Part shown: positions 13,801 through 28,800 of the stretch, in pieces
Layout: each line of letters opens with the position of its first letter
Numbering within the stretch: the first letter of the stretch is position 1
DNA from: Mytilisepta virgata
Lineage: Eukaryota > Mollusca > Bivalvia > Mytilida > Mytilidae
Direction: 5' to 3'
Assembly: GCA_028015205.1 (NCBI GenBank)
Contig: CM051516.1
Location: 35,044,230 to 35,108,229 of the forward strand
DNA length: 64,000 nt
Program-made: the position numbers and the translations under genes
The notes under the pieces: model-generated
What the model was told of the DNA's origin: nothing
Databases searched by the model: none
Seen by the model: only the letters and a program-made list of their open reading frames with translations

Positions 13801-16800
13801 GTCAACCACTGCTGTTTCAGATCTAAAGTTTTAAATGTCGCTACAAAATTACACAGCGGCCATCCCATGACAAAAGACAACTCTGGCGATCTTGTCAGTT
13901 CTGTCACGTCCGTTATACATTCTGATATCCAAATCTCACAAACTCGTACTCGATGTTTTAACTTAAATGTTGTAGAGGTTCTGAAAATAAAACCAAAATA
14001 TAATTAACACAAAGTACAATTTACACATGCCGATGTCACTTTTTATATCGCATCATGATATAGTAAATACATTAGATTCTCTTATTTTCTTGGTTCAATA
14101 AAGATTTATTGTTTGAAGGATGCTGAATTTCATAGTTTTGTAGCAATAACATAATAAGCAATATACACTTTAGCAAATACTTAAATTTACAAAGTCATTG
14201 TCCACATAAAATTGGTAAACTAAAAAATAATGAATCCACAGTACATTTGGGGACACTAATTTTTTGGAATAACAATAACAAATAAAATAAAATTATTGTT
14301 TACATCCAGATTGCAACAGAAAAAGATAATACAGTTAAATATTGACTACCGGTATACAATCAGAGTTTATCATATAAAAAGTGGTACAGACTTTCACATC
14401 TGACCCTCTCTATACAGTATTATCTATGGTCAATATAACTTTGACCCTGATAATAAACAGGTCAAACATAGTGTCGTACTACAGATCTGGCCATCTTACG
14501 AGTTATGAATATTAATAAGTCTTCTTTATTCTGTACAAAGGACGACCCCTTGGATGCATGATATCAACCTCTTACCATGATTCATTTAATTGGATGTTGT
14601 TTTATTCATGTATACCCCATTTTCATTCATTTTCATATTAGTATTTCTTGTTGGCATTAGTAAAACAAGTACCCCAGGAGTAGTTGTAGCCATCACAACT
14701 GTTATACCAGAAAAAAGCAAATTTATAAACAGATTTTGGTATGAAAAACCTACACACTAAAGCTTCTACAATATGACTATTCTATATTTATTATTATATT
14801 CTACTAAGTTCATTGGGTGCAGAGGCGAGAATTGGTACTTGTTGAGAACTGGTCACTTGCATGCCAGTAACAATGAAGAAGAAATAAACTAGAACTGTGA
14901 GGGGACCTCATTAACTATACCCCCCGCTGCTGTTAGACAAAATGCATGGTGAATTGTTTCATAATTTCTAAGTCGAACTGGGTATTATAACTCATGGAAA
15001 AATAAAAGGACCATGATATCCTTCGGATGCGCAGATCTACATATTAGGATCTTGCAGTATACCAAGTTTCATGAGCTTCTGATTAAGCATGTTGGAGAAG
15101 TTGCGATGATAAAATGGATGGTGAATTGTCTCACAATTTCTAAGTTCAACTGGACAGAACTCCATGGAAAATTGATGGACAACAAAATCCTTTACACAGC
15201 AGAGTTTACTTGTCATTATCTTAAGTTATACCAAGTTTAGTTGAAATATGACAAAAGATGTGGAAGTTTGTTCGGACAGACAGACAGGCTGATTGCTATA
15301 TACTTTGTTTGCGGGGGTGTATAATTATTCACATAAAATCCATGTGACAAAGTTCAAGCAAAGCAGAACAGACCCCTTCATTGCTGTTATTCATTTAAGA
15401 GTCACATTGTGATAGCAATAGTTAATATTCAGAAGCAACATGGTGTTCTGAGTTTGAGTGACCAGTGTTTTACTGTATGTCTATGTATACTGATTCCTTA
15501 CTTTTGTTTAGCAACCAGAAGGAGGTCATTAAACAGGAACATATATCTGTCTTGAATCTGTACACCCTGGAAAAAAATATTAAATATGCTTAGTAAATTT
15601 TATCTAGCATGGGTAATCATATACATAACAACAAATAACATGAGCCATGTAGAGCTCTTAAAACTGACTTATGCAAGGTAAAAAAGTATTTACCACCCAA
15701 ATTTTGACATGTAATTTATGTATCAGATAAAATCTGATAGACATATAGGAATGATTTAAACTTGGAAACTCATATGGAAGCAGTGGTCATAGATATATAA
15801 ATGGTTGGAATTTTGTCTTGTTTCTATGATTTTACGAAATGAGTGGACCCGTGTGCACCTCTGGTTTATCCAATAATACAGCCAAATATACTACCAGTAA
15901 GAAGAAAAACAATTTGTGATTAGTTAATATGCATGGAGTGATTCTTCACATACACATTTTAACGCAGATACATGAGGCTGTTCAGAACAGACTATTAAGT
16001 GTGAGTTGAAGGTCATCTTTGAAAAGTTCACTATATCGCAAGATGAGTTCAGTTCCATATTTTGTTAAAACACTTAAGTTTCCGTATTAAGCCTCTGCTA
16101 ACAAGAAATGTCATACTTCAATATCTTAAAGTTTAAAATGATTAAAATCTATTATCAATATCAATTCTACAGTCCTATATTAAGTGCTAAAATGGCATGG
16201 CCTACTTTCTAGCTTAAGTCAACCCATATGGTGACGTGTTATAACTCCAATATAAAAATCTTCTATAAACCATACTAGTTATCGATATCAGTGGATTTGA
16301 TATCCAAATCTTGTCAGATTTATTGTAACATATCCTTCATTTCAATTTGCCATTCAAAATTTTATTCCCATAATCCATGAAAACAAATATTAACATCAAT
16401 CATCTTACACGACAGATTCATGTACGAACCCCATTCATGGAATATATAGGTCTCTTGTCATCCGTGTGAGCATGGGATAACTATACTGTAACTTAACCCC
16501 AACCAGTTCATTTGGATGAATATCAAATATGACCGGACGACAAAGGTCTAAATAATAACGGCCACAGATAAATCATGGTTAATTAGGTCAAAGCGGAAAC
16601 TTTTATTTGGAGGCATTCATTTAAAACAACAATATCTGTAGATAAAAACTGATATGCCAGTTTATAGACAATTAACACATCTTTTACGTGATTGTAATCT
16701 GTCGAGATAAATTATGTACATATTTCGGTCATATTTGTGGTTTTTTGATGAAGAACGTAGGTTTAACATAAAAGGTGCGTTTTACAAAACCTCCTTTGTT

Positions 16801-19800
16801 TTACTTTTCAAATGTAAATTAAACAAAAAAATTGTATTTGCGTTTTATTATTCTAATTTTTTTTATTTCTATTTTAACTTTAAGATCAATCTTCGTATGA
16901 AATTTTTAAACCGTCAACACCCAATACTTAAAATGACCATTACAAGACATGTCAAGGATTATAATACATTCCATTCATCACATTTCATAGTTATGCTTGT
17001 CAGCTAGGTCGTTACATTACTGATATGATTGTCTTATGTTAATGTACGACTACCTGGTATCTGGTCATCTCTGAAGCTTTACAGTGACTTTGATATGAAA
17101 AACAGCAATAAAGTAATATACATTATGTGAATGTCTGTGATGTGCCATAAGATATTAGTTTGTAGTTACTTACTTATATCTCTGCTAGCAGTATATATCT
17201 TGGGCCTTTGTATTTTTTTATGGGTTATGGTACATCATTGCTTTACAAGGCATATCCCTTAATTTCTAAAATTGTTTTGTAAAACTTAATATTGAACTTA
17301 CTGTAGCAAATTCAACTTGTCCTTCCATAACAAACTGACGATTCTCCTGACCTGGCTGTCTAGAAGGACTCGTCAAATCCATTTCTTTCTTACCCATATT
17401 GGCACTAGTCCTGCAATATAGAAATCAAAATTATAGTATATGATAAACACATTCCCTTTCTTACATTATGTTAAATGGGCTTTGGTGAACAAGCAGTCTT
17501 AGCAGTAATGGTCACTAGCCTGTCAAAGATAAATTTGTGAGTTTGACTGAAACTCATGACAAGGTGTGTTTGACTGAAACTCATGACAAGCTGAGTTTGA
17601 CTGATAGTCATGGCAAGGTGGGTTTGACTGACACTCATGGCAAGTCGTGTTTGACTGAAACCATGGCAAGGTGTGTTTGACTCCAATCTTGACAAGGATT
17701 GCCATTTTACCTGCCAAAAAAGAGTTGTTCTCTCCACATACAGATGTACTCCACCAAAAAGTGGTGGTGGCCATAATATAATCATTTGAGAAAACCACAA
17801 TACACAAAACGAAATCAACATTATGCTGAAAACAGGAAGTTGTCTAATTAACAGAAAACCAGGTTTTCTTTCATCAGTGTTTGGACCTGCCCACCTGTCC
17901 ACTTGCCAACCGAAACTAATAACCATATTTCCTTTCCGTAGGAATATCCAGTTAAATAAAGTCATAAAATGTTTGGCTTTGTACATTATTTCAGCATCAA
18001 ATCATTCTGATTAAAACCAAGAGAATTAAGGAATTAGTTGTAGTCATTTTATAACATGATGCTATGTTGGCAAGGATAAACTGTTTTTTTTTTTTTAAAC
18101 TCATGTTAATTAACCTCACAACTTTGTGCTTCTTAGAAACGAGTTACCATGGAGTTTTAAAATCTTATCCAAATTTTCACTAGTGGGAATTGAAAGCATT
18201 AAATAAATAGACAAATGTCTCAAAAATTTTTTTTTAAAAATCTTTATTGGAAAAATTCTTTATTTCCTTGAATTCTACTTTTCATTGTATAAAATTACTT
18301 CCCTAAAATAAGTCAATGTTACTTCATATCACATATTCTGGTAAAATAAAAACATTTCAAACTGTTTTTATAGGCATATTATAAAGGCATCTTAACTGTA
18401 TAACTTGAAGTTCCCTATATTCAATGAACTCAAAAAGGAACATTTCAAGCAAAAATAATTTTTCATTGACTAATTCTCACAAATTATATCAAAATGCAAG
18501 GATAAGGAGGTAACATCCCATTGAACTGGACATTATTACAACAGAAAAAGAATGATTTTTTTCTTCCTGGAAATGTATTGAATGAGATTTACTTTGGTAA
18601 AATAAATATGTACCACCTTTTATAAATAGTTCCATCAAGGGACCTTGAAGACTTTAATAATTATATATCATTTAGCTTATTTGTCATTGTTGGAAACCAC
18701 ATGTCAACTGAAGGATGGGTACGTTTTGTCTTTCGATCATATGAAACAATACATCATAGACATTAATGGTATTTTCTACATATCACATGCTCACTTCCAC
18801 TTTTGGTCATTTTTCCCTCTTTTACCTTGACCAATATATCCTATTTTACTAACAAATATAAATTCCATTTGTGGAAAAGAAAAAAAAAACACTAGCAAAA
18901 GAATGTTCATTCATTAAAATTTTGCCTAATTTGTGTAGGTGTATATATTCTATAATACTAAAAGTTTCATTCATAAAAATTTCTTGGCTTAATAAATATT
19001 ATTGAATGGATAATGGTTTTAAAAACAAAGTTATAAAAGAATATTTATATACCCTACAGTGAGGAGAAACCATAGGCTAAATTATTTTACATTTTTCTCC
19101 AGATAAAAGGAACCTTTTGTAATATAAATGTAATAATACTTGATAATAGACGGTTAAAATAAAATTTCTAGCATGTTAGGGTACTTAATCGACAAAAATT
19201 GGACCAATTTTCCCAAAGCGGTAAACAACTGTCAAACGTTTAATGAGCAACAAAGTCAAAGACCAGGCTGAATATTACCAAAGGAAATATCTTTTTACTG
19301 AATGATAAATAAAGAGATATAATTAAGTTATTATGATAATATTTTTAAAAGAATAAAGTGTTGATCAAAAGAAGAAAATCGCCAAGGTTCCAGAATGACT
19401 GTGTATTGAAATAAACACTTATAATTATTTTGACTTTAAACGTTATAATTAAATTTTGTACTCTTTGTAAAGTTATTGTTGTTGACAAACAACTTACAAA
19501 AATAGCAAAAGTGATGACCTCTGTCATGAAGTGAATAAACGGACACATAAGTCTGCATTACTATTTTAATATATTTTTCTACAAATGTCCCTTTCATGAA
19601 TACTACATAAGATTGCATGATTGGAACTAAAAAGTATAAAGAAAAAGACATAACATTTGACCTGGCTGTCATGTTGTGAACAAAAATTAAGGGGTGAAGG
19701 AATTACTGCAAACTGATGCTACAATCTACAACCCTGTTCTTCAATTATAAGGGAAAGTTCACACTAGATAAGCACTACACAAAATGGCAACCAAATTACT

Positions 19801-22800
19801 GATATCAAATATCTAACAAATGTCACCAAATTTTAAAACCAAATTTAATCTCCAGAAACAATACAACAGGTTGTTTACCATTATTGTCCAGTTTACTGGC
19901 CCACGTGTGACAGGATCACACATTTATTAAAGTTTCTGTGACATTTAAACATGTCCATATGGCTCCCAGGTGTTTACATAAATTAACAGCATAACAGAAA
20001 GACGGATCCTAGACTGCGTAGAAAAATTCTAAATGGAAATTTATGATCTACATGGACTTTGACTATTTTTTATTGAGACAACATCCTATCGACAAATTAA
20101 CTGACCAAGAGGAATACCTGGTGGTCAAAGTAACTATACTCTTATGAAAATGAAAATTAATGCATTTGATGAACTTTAGGCAAGAATTAGACACAAAATG
20201 GTTCTTAAATATACACTATAACTCATGGCCATACCGAACATCTCATCAGACAAGCTGTAAATGGTCCAAAAACACAGAATATTGTGAATGGAACCTGAAG
20301 CTGACGAGAAAACCACCAATACTAACAAAAAAGTTACCATGGACCTTCATTAAAACTTTGACTGATAAGCAGTCTAATTTACCAGAAAAAACACATTCGT
20401 CTAATTTACCAGAAAAAATACATTCTATATAACTAAGTGCCAAGCAGCACACTATAGTTTCTGAATGGGTCCTGAACTGATTACTATGCAAATAATTCTA
20501 GTAAAGTTTTTCTATTTTTAACTACAGTTATTGTCTTGACAGATTGACATTCAGTTTTATCATATATAATATAAAAGGGGATCTAATAAGGATCAGGTAA
20601 CAAAAAAATTGCTCTTCTGGTTGTGCTTTTATTCATTTGTTATTTGCAACCTTATTCTCAATGTATGGTTACAATGATTAAAAAGGAAGAAATAAATTAG
20701 TGTACAAAAAAGTGCTTCCTGTTTGCAGCTATCTTGAAAACATTGGTTAGAATTTTCCTGGCAGTTTCAAAAGACAACTGCTGCCAAGACTGGAAAAGTA
20801 AAACCTAAACTTATGATCCTTCCTCTAAAAAATAGATATATGACAAAATTTTGAAAGTGAAGGTTGTAAAATTGTGATTGGTATGTGATAAACAATGATA
20901 TTTACCTTCTAAAAAGAAACATTTTTATATCCAGGTCACTTCAAGTTGGGGAATTTTCCTGTATCAATAAATGTCATTATTACAAAAATCCTAATGGACA
21001 AACTTTTCGGCCTATTCGACCTTACTTCTCTATTCTAATGCTAGTCCTTACACCGTAGGCCCACACAAATCTTAATTTGTATTTATGACTCGCGCTCATC
21101 CTAATTTAAATTTACGCTAATTAGACATGTAAAATTTTTACACTGACATCTTATTTTGACAGTAATTTATTTCCTTGATCTTAATGCATAAAATATGTAT
21201 TTTAACTATAATTTGTATTTTATTAGGTTCCGAAAGTAGTAAATTTCTTCAAAAATGAACCGTACCAACTTGAATTAAAAGTCACCAGAGTTCATCGAAT
21301 TTAAAATTTTCATTTAATTTTTAATTTTCTTCAAGTCTCCCATTTAATAGGATAAGAAAGTTAATTATATATTTTCAAGAGTTGTTTAGTGATAAGAAAC
21401 TTGTGTGAAATTTTTTGGAGTCCAGTCTCCAGATATTTTAAAGTGCTGATTTTATGCTCTGATTATAGCCTTGTGACTTGCTGACAAAATAAATAGAATC
21501 TTCCAACATGCTACATTGACCAGCTGATGTTAAATCACTGTAACATTTGTAAGTGACACAAAATTGTTATTTATAATCATTATTAAACACTATAAAATAA
21601 AATAATAAACACATTTACTGTATGCTGTGATAGTACCCATGAATTTTAACCAGAAGTTTGGGCAACTTGAACTTTTAGTAATTTAGCTATTTTAATTAAA
21701 AGGACAAGGAAACAAGTTATAACACCTTATAACAATGCTCATTGACTTGGAGGGTGCAAAGCAGCACTGAGGTGAAATTTTACTCTTTTTTATCTTTTGG
21801 AGACCATGAGTTACTTAATACAAAGAACTTCAATCCAAATGCTCCCTGGTACTTATTTCTTTCAAACTTTATCTACTATGTTCCTCCTTTCCTATGGCAG
21901 TACGCTTGATTTTACGTTGGTGGTTTTTTTTTTAAAAGTATGTCAAACTGTGAAAAGGAGGCTTCATGATAGCAGAATACTGGAATACCAATATACTCTA
22001 ACTGTATCAAAGTTTTTTTGGCTGTTATTTATAGTTTGAGATAAGAGGGATTTTGAGTTATCAGGTATGTGTATAAGTCGAAGTTATATACTTGGGACCC
22101 TAAAATTACTTTGAAATATCAGAAATTTGTGAGTTAACTTATATACTTGGGACCCCAAAATTACTTTGGAATATCATAAATTTTGAGTTAACAGAGTTCA
22201 ATATTTATTAAGAGCTGTAATAGAACAGAAAAGATTTTGTTGGTTGCAGGTATATATTTGAAGGCAGACCCAAATTCTAACTGACCTCAAATGTAGTACA
22301 GTACCATTCTTATACAAAAGGAACCAATTAAATCCAATTATAAGACTGGCACACTGCGTAGGCAGTATTACGTCCGATCACCAGTTATTAAACCTAATTA
22401 TCCCTCTGTATTACCTTACTGACTTCAGGACGATTACATTTGGTTAAACAAAGATATTTTGATATAAGTAGACCAAAGGTTTTACAATTATATACTATAA
22501 ATTGATATTAAATATTTTATCCTGATCTATAACTGATATTTGTTTAATAATACCAATGACATGTGGTTGATTGAAATTCTATTTACTCATTTTTAACATC
22601 ATAAATATTATTGAAAATTACCCCCAATATTTGCTCAGTAAATTAAGTTCCTTATGAAAAAAATAATGCTTTTAGACATAATATATGATTAAATGTTAAT
22701 TTTGTCTCCCACCCAGTAAAATATAAATAAGCAGGAAATATGGTCTTATTACTATTCCATAAAATCCTAAGTAAATATAAAATATTCTGGGACTACTTCT

Positions 22801-25800
22801 CAATTTCTACTGACAAATGCCATTTTAATGACACTAGTGTCTTGGACCGAGTCACTGAAAATCAAAATTGCTTTTTCCATGTTTCATCCTCATTGAACCT
22901 TACTCCCATATATTCACATTCCATAATTTCAGTGTCAATTTACCTTGTAAGTCTTTATGTGCAATAATACATTGGGATAGCTTCCTTTTCAATAATTAAA
23001 GAGTTATCTCAACCTATTACCAAAAAATAGTGATTCTGACCAATCATTTACTACCTTGGTTTACCGGTTTCAGTGCTTGTGTTGTTGGATAGGCTATTGC
23101 TACTTGGAACCCCCAGATATAATCAATCTTTCTTCCTGTACAATGCTATGGGATTATCCCATATGATATCCCTACCCCATGTACAAGCCTATGAGATTCT
23201 CTCTCATTGATGCTTATTATACAGTGGGATGTAGTCTCATTGATGCTTATTAAATATCCATCCAACATGATGTAGTCTCATTGGTGCTTACCGGTATTTA
23301 AAAAAATCCCTCTGATGGGATGTAGTGTCACAGATGCTTATTATATACCCCTCCGATTGGATGATGTCTCATTGATGCTTATTACATATCCCCATGATGA
23401 CTTAGTCTCATTGATGCTTATAATATACTCCTCCGATGGGATGTTGTCTCATTGATGCTTATTACATACCCCTCCGATGGGATGTCGTCTCACTGATGCT
23501 TATTACATACCCGTCCAATGGAATGTTGTCTCATTGATGCTTATTACATACCCCTCCGATGGGATGTCGTCTCATTGATGCTTAATACATACACCTCTGA
23601 TGGGATGTCGTCTCATTGATGCTTATTACATATCCTATGGCATATTGTCTTATCAACACTTCTCATATCTTTACATTTTCATACATGAGACAGATTTTAT
23701 GATTAATCAGATAAAACATATAACTCTTGACTATATGTGTTTTAAATGTTGATTGACTGTATCTGCAATGATCTCTGATTCTTTGAAGCTTCATTTGTTT
23801 GTTTTTATTTTTTGGCCAGAAGATTAAACGTACTCATGCCTCATATTAAATAAAGTTCATCTTAGTCTGAAATCAACAGCTCTACTTAAATACACAATGC
23901 ATTGATCGAAATTATATATGTACTTGTGACTATAGGATACAAAATAATAGGGAAAGTTATGTCTTATTACATCTAACAAATGTCTTTTTTGGTTTTATTT
24001 TTTGCGGCTCGATATTATGCAATGATTTATCATGTTATGACATTTTCGACATTAAATAGGTGTCCCATCATTTCCTTATACAATACTATTAACATCGGAC
24101 TTGTTGATCGACACAATTACAATATCATCATAAAATAGTTTCATGGTCTCTTATATATCAAAATTAAATAGCTGGATATTTTATAATTAGGCCAATGTAT
24201 TTATTGAAATGGTTTTGATGAAAAGAAAGATATCAGAACATCAACATTTTTCTGTCACAAAATAATTAAATAAAAGAAATTCTATGTATCATCCCGCAAA
24301 TATTTTTAAAATGCAAGTACAATCCTTAACAGACAAATATATACTACAATAAGAGTTACCATATTTAACCTGATTAATGGACCTACAGGGACTGATGTTT
24401 CATGATGAACACAAAATATCTATAATGCTCATGTCATAGAAGTTCAATCGAGAGAAAATTTTATTGCTGTACATCAACAAACAATGAAACCCCCAAACCT
24501 GAGAAATCATACCCACAATGAAGCCCCAAACCTGAGAAATCATACCCACAATGAAGCCCCTAAATCTGAGAAATCATCCCCAAAATGAAGCCTCTTCAGC
24601 CCAGGGAAACCATCTCCACAATGAAGCCTTCAACACTGAGAAACAATCCCCACAATGAAGCTCTCAACACTGAGAAATCATCCACACAAACAAGCCCTCT
24701 ACACTGAGAAATCATCCCCACAACCAAGACCTCAACACTGAGAAATCACCCCGAAAATGAGGCCTTCAACAATGAGAAATCATCCCCAAAATAAAGCCTT
24801 CAACACTGAGAAGTCATCCCCACAATGAAGCCATCAACACTGAGAAATCATCCCCACAATGAAGCCTTCAACACCAAGAAATCATCCCCACAACCAAGAC
24901 CTCAACACTGAGAAATCACTCCCACAATGAAGCCCTCAACACTGAGAAATCATCCCCACAATGAAGCCTTCAACACTGAGAAATCATCCCCACAATGAAG
25001 CCCTCAACACTGAGAAATCATCCCCACAATGAAGCCTTCAACACTGTGAAATCATCCAAACATTGAAGCCTTCAACACCGAGAAATCAACCCCATAATGA
25101 AGCCTTCAACACTGAGAAATCATCCCCACAATGAAGCCCTCAACACTGAGAAATCATGTCCACAATTAAGCCTTCAACATGGAGAAATTAGCCCCACAAT
25201 GAAGTCCTCAACACGGAGAAATTAGCCCCACAATGAAGTCCTCAACACTGAGAAATCATCCCCACAACCAAGCTCTCAACACTGAGAAATCATCCCAAAT
25301 GCTTCAATACTCAAAAAATCTCGCACCCCACTGCAAACTCAATTAGTTTGAGTGTAATTTTGTTTACCTTATTAGGGTAAAATGAGATGAAGTAAAAAGG
25401 AAGATTTATATATAAATTGAACAAACCCAATATGAATGACTATCATTATATATTATTACATTCAATAATTTTGTTACTAAGTAACAGATTATATCATTTG
25501 TAATGAGATAACAATCTTCAAACGAAATTGAATTAATAAAGTCATCCGTGGGATAATATTTTTTCCTAAAACCACTGGATGAGGCATAAGATACCAATGT
25601 TTAATGGCAACCCAACTTTTACACCCACGATTATACGAGTCTGGGATTAATCTTACGAGATTCTGTTCAGTTTTAGAAAATTCTACCAGATTTAGTTGAT
25701 CCAAAATTTTAGTTGAAATCTTTTTGATGATGATATTTGTACAGTGAGTTTAGAAGCGGATGAAAGTCTGTTTATAAGTATGTAATTATAATGCTGTTTA

Positions 25801-28800
25801 CGTAAAATTTACCAGGCAATCTCTTTGAACCTTGTATAACTGTGATTTTTAAAGTAATGGGATTTACTTATCACTTTCAACACTTTGCTCATTAAAAATA
25901 TATTAAATATTACTTTATATATTTTTCTAATGAAAAATTCCTTTTTGATGCATTTTGTGTTTGAAAAGGTACGCTAAGTTCATAAAACCCATACATAATA
26001 TTTTATGTATTTCAAAGTTCATTGTCCCCATGATATAAAGACATATTGTCAAAGTCAATCAATCAATATTATTAATTGCTAACCATCCTATTTCCTAACT
26101 GACAATTTTTCAACTCAGATATAACTTTTGCAGGATTTATTGAAACGGAGATTCATTAAGTTCCTACAATTTTCATTTCAATCATGGTGAAATATTTTTA
26201 TAGTATTAAAAAAATTTAAAGCATGGTGTCTAAAATAATGCATTAAGCACACCATAATGCAGAAACCCTCATGGTTAAATACAGACATCGGTAAAAAATT
26301 CCCACTTTTTTTACCAAAATAAGAGAAATGGAAAGCAGCTTGGACTTGTCATCTTTTATTGTTGAATCTGTTTCAATAATTTTATTACTCTAAATGAATG
26401 CAATTTCCACAAATTCCATGAACAAAAAAAGTAAAATTTAATATATCCCTACACAAGCTGTGATTTTTCCATATATTTCAAACCTTCCTTAATTAAGTCA
26501 TACAAGGGAAATAACCAAACTTACCATAAATTACTGGAACTTTTGGATTTTCCAAGTGTTCTAAATAAAACAGCTCCTGGAGCCGACTTCCGACGTCGCG
26601 TGGAAGAAGTACGTTTCTGAAAAATAAGAAGACTGATATGGTTAAATGCCTCCACTATACTGCACACCTTAAACGAAAGGATATACTCACATGTAACAAT
26701 ATCCATATGAAACAAAAAGAATGTTACATGAATTAAATCGTAAAACTAAATGTCCTATCGCAGGTCAATTAGTCAGGATACACTGCATTAAGTTACATTT
26801 GACTCTCAAACTCTGTTAACTCAAAATTCTTCATATATCTGAAAGTAATTTTTTGGTTACTAAGATAATACTTTGCTTATATTTACTCCTGATAACTCAC
26901 AATTCCTGCTATCTCAAATTGTTTTTTTACAGTTTCAATGACTTAGTCAAAGTCAACATCAACTGTATGTCTGAAATGAACCCTTTTTTCCATATCAACT
27001 GACCAGAAGCCTCCTATGCCTCATATCTATAATTTTTATCTTTTTTTTAGATATCAATTTGTAATACCTTTAAAATGAAACTAAAACATACCTTAATCCA
27101 TGATATTAGCATAACGTTTGTTTTTGATAATTCCGAGGGATTAGAATTTGGACCATTATAAATGTGTTAAACCTAACCCATCTACAAAACTTACAGAAAG
27201 TCTTCCTGATACACTGCTAAGTTCTACTTTACAATGACATCCCACCTCTTTTTTTTTAATCCTCTTTCTTACAAATTGTTTTGGTCAAGGTACTATTCAA
27301 TTTTCTTATCAGTATCTGACCCAGTTAGTTATTTTTTTAAAAGAATTTGTTGTTTAAAAATTCTAAAGATGTTACGATTACAAGAGGTAGTTATCTGTGA
27401 TGTTCTTTACAAATTTGATCATTACATTGATGTATTTAGTAACAAGGAGATGAAAACATAACGAAACAAAAAAAGATTAAAGTTTCATGGTTAATTGTCA
27501 AAAAAACTTATTTGTAACATTTAAAGAATTTGAACATTGTTTAAATATGCATATTTTGTCTTCATTAGAATTAAAATACATTTATAGAAATACATTTTAT
27601 TACAATACCTAAAAATATAAATGTCAATCAAAATTGTAGTAAATTCTTCAAATACCGATAATATTTTATCCAAAATACAGGAAATAATTTTCCATACCTT
27701 TTCATCAACTCCATAAAATGATAAGAATTGTTGAATAAATGGAGACAACATCACCGAGTAGTTTGACTCAATTCCTATAGTCATCTTTAAAATGTCATAC
27801 CGAACACCAATCTTAATTCTGTAAAATTTTTTACTTTCCCATCAAGTTTTAGAAACAAATCCAAGAATTAAACAAAAGTTTTCTGACGCCTAATCATAGT
27901 ACAGCTGCTGACGTAAAAAAATTGTATCTTTTAATCACGTTTTTAAATTCTGTGAAAGATTTTCTTTTCACTTCTAAAAGCTAAGCAGAGTACTTATCTG
28001 GACTTTTAACTATCTTACTGACTGTATTATTAGCTTAAGACAAGATAATGACACATTTTTGGATTACCTTTATTTTAACATAAGTTTGCGTCATTTCAGA
28101 TGCAGATTAGTTAAACTGCAATCCTTGGTAAATATTTGTGGGTTACATATAGAAATGAAGGAATCTATAGTGAATATTTACATGTGCGAAGTCAAAGGTC
28201 TACAAAAGTGAACTTTGACTGTGTGCTTACATTTCCATGTCTTGAAAAAATTTTATTTTAAATTCTAAAAGGAAAGTTGCAGGTCATTTTATCACAATTA
28301 ATAAAAGTAAACAATGACATGTTAGTGAAAAGATGCATACATTGTTCATAATGTCAGAAAAAGTGTTAATGAAATCAGAAATAGTATAAACACTGTTAAC
28401 TGAGTAAGAAATATTGTTAATGATGTTACTGCAGTTACTCTGACAGAGTCAGAAGTATTGTTACTGCAGTTACTCAGACAGAAAGGAGTCAGAAGTGTTG
28501 TTACTGCAGTAACTCAGACAGAAAGGATTCAGTATTGTTACTGCAGTTACTCTGACAGAAAGGAGTCAGTATTCTTACTGCAGTTACTCAAACAGAAAGG
28601 AGTCAGAAGTATTGTTACTGTAGTTACTCAGACAGAATGGAGTCAGTATTATTACTGCAGTTACTCCAGCAGAAAGGATTCAGTATTGTTACTGCAGTTA
28701 CTCAGACAGAATGGAGTCAGTATTGTTACTGCAGTTACTCAGACAGAAAGGATTCAGTATTGTTACTGCAGTTACTCAGACAGAAAGGATTCAGTATTGT

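Larger units (their letters stand above)
17411..26524. other. Large intron (9.1 kb) with three tandem arrays
   Basis: This intron separates the PH start from the RRRKSAP exon. It holds a 27-bp minisatellite (17541-17690), a 41-bp array (about 23195-23640), a 34-bp array (about 24482-25310) and part of a dispersed repeat at 22031-22203. The rest is AT-rich. No additional exon was recognised on either strand. Confidence 0.5.

Noticed and set aside
13648..14007. 119-codon plus ORF
   Set aside because: It is the opposite strand of the PH exon, which has splice sites, phase and clear PH motifs on the minus strand.
17471..17986. 171-codon minus ORF with a 9-residue repeat
   Set aside because: The repeated part is a 27-bp minisatellite inside an intron, and the remainder has no recognisable motif.
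24482..25312. Regularly spaced repeats, considered as CRISPR-like
   Set aside because: The units are contiguous with no unique spacers and the window is eukaryotic. It is a minisatellite.
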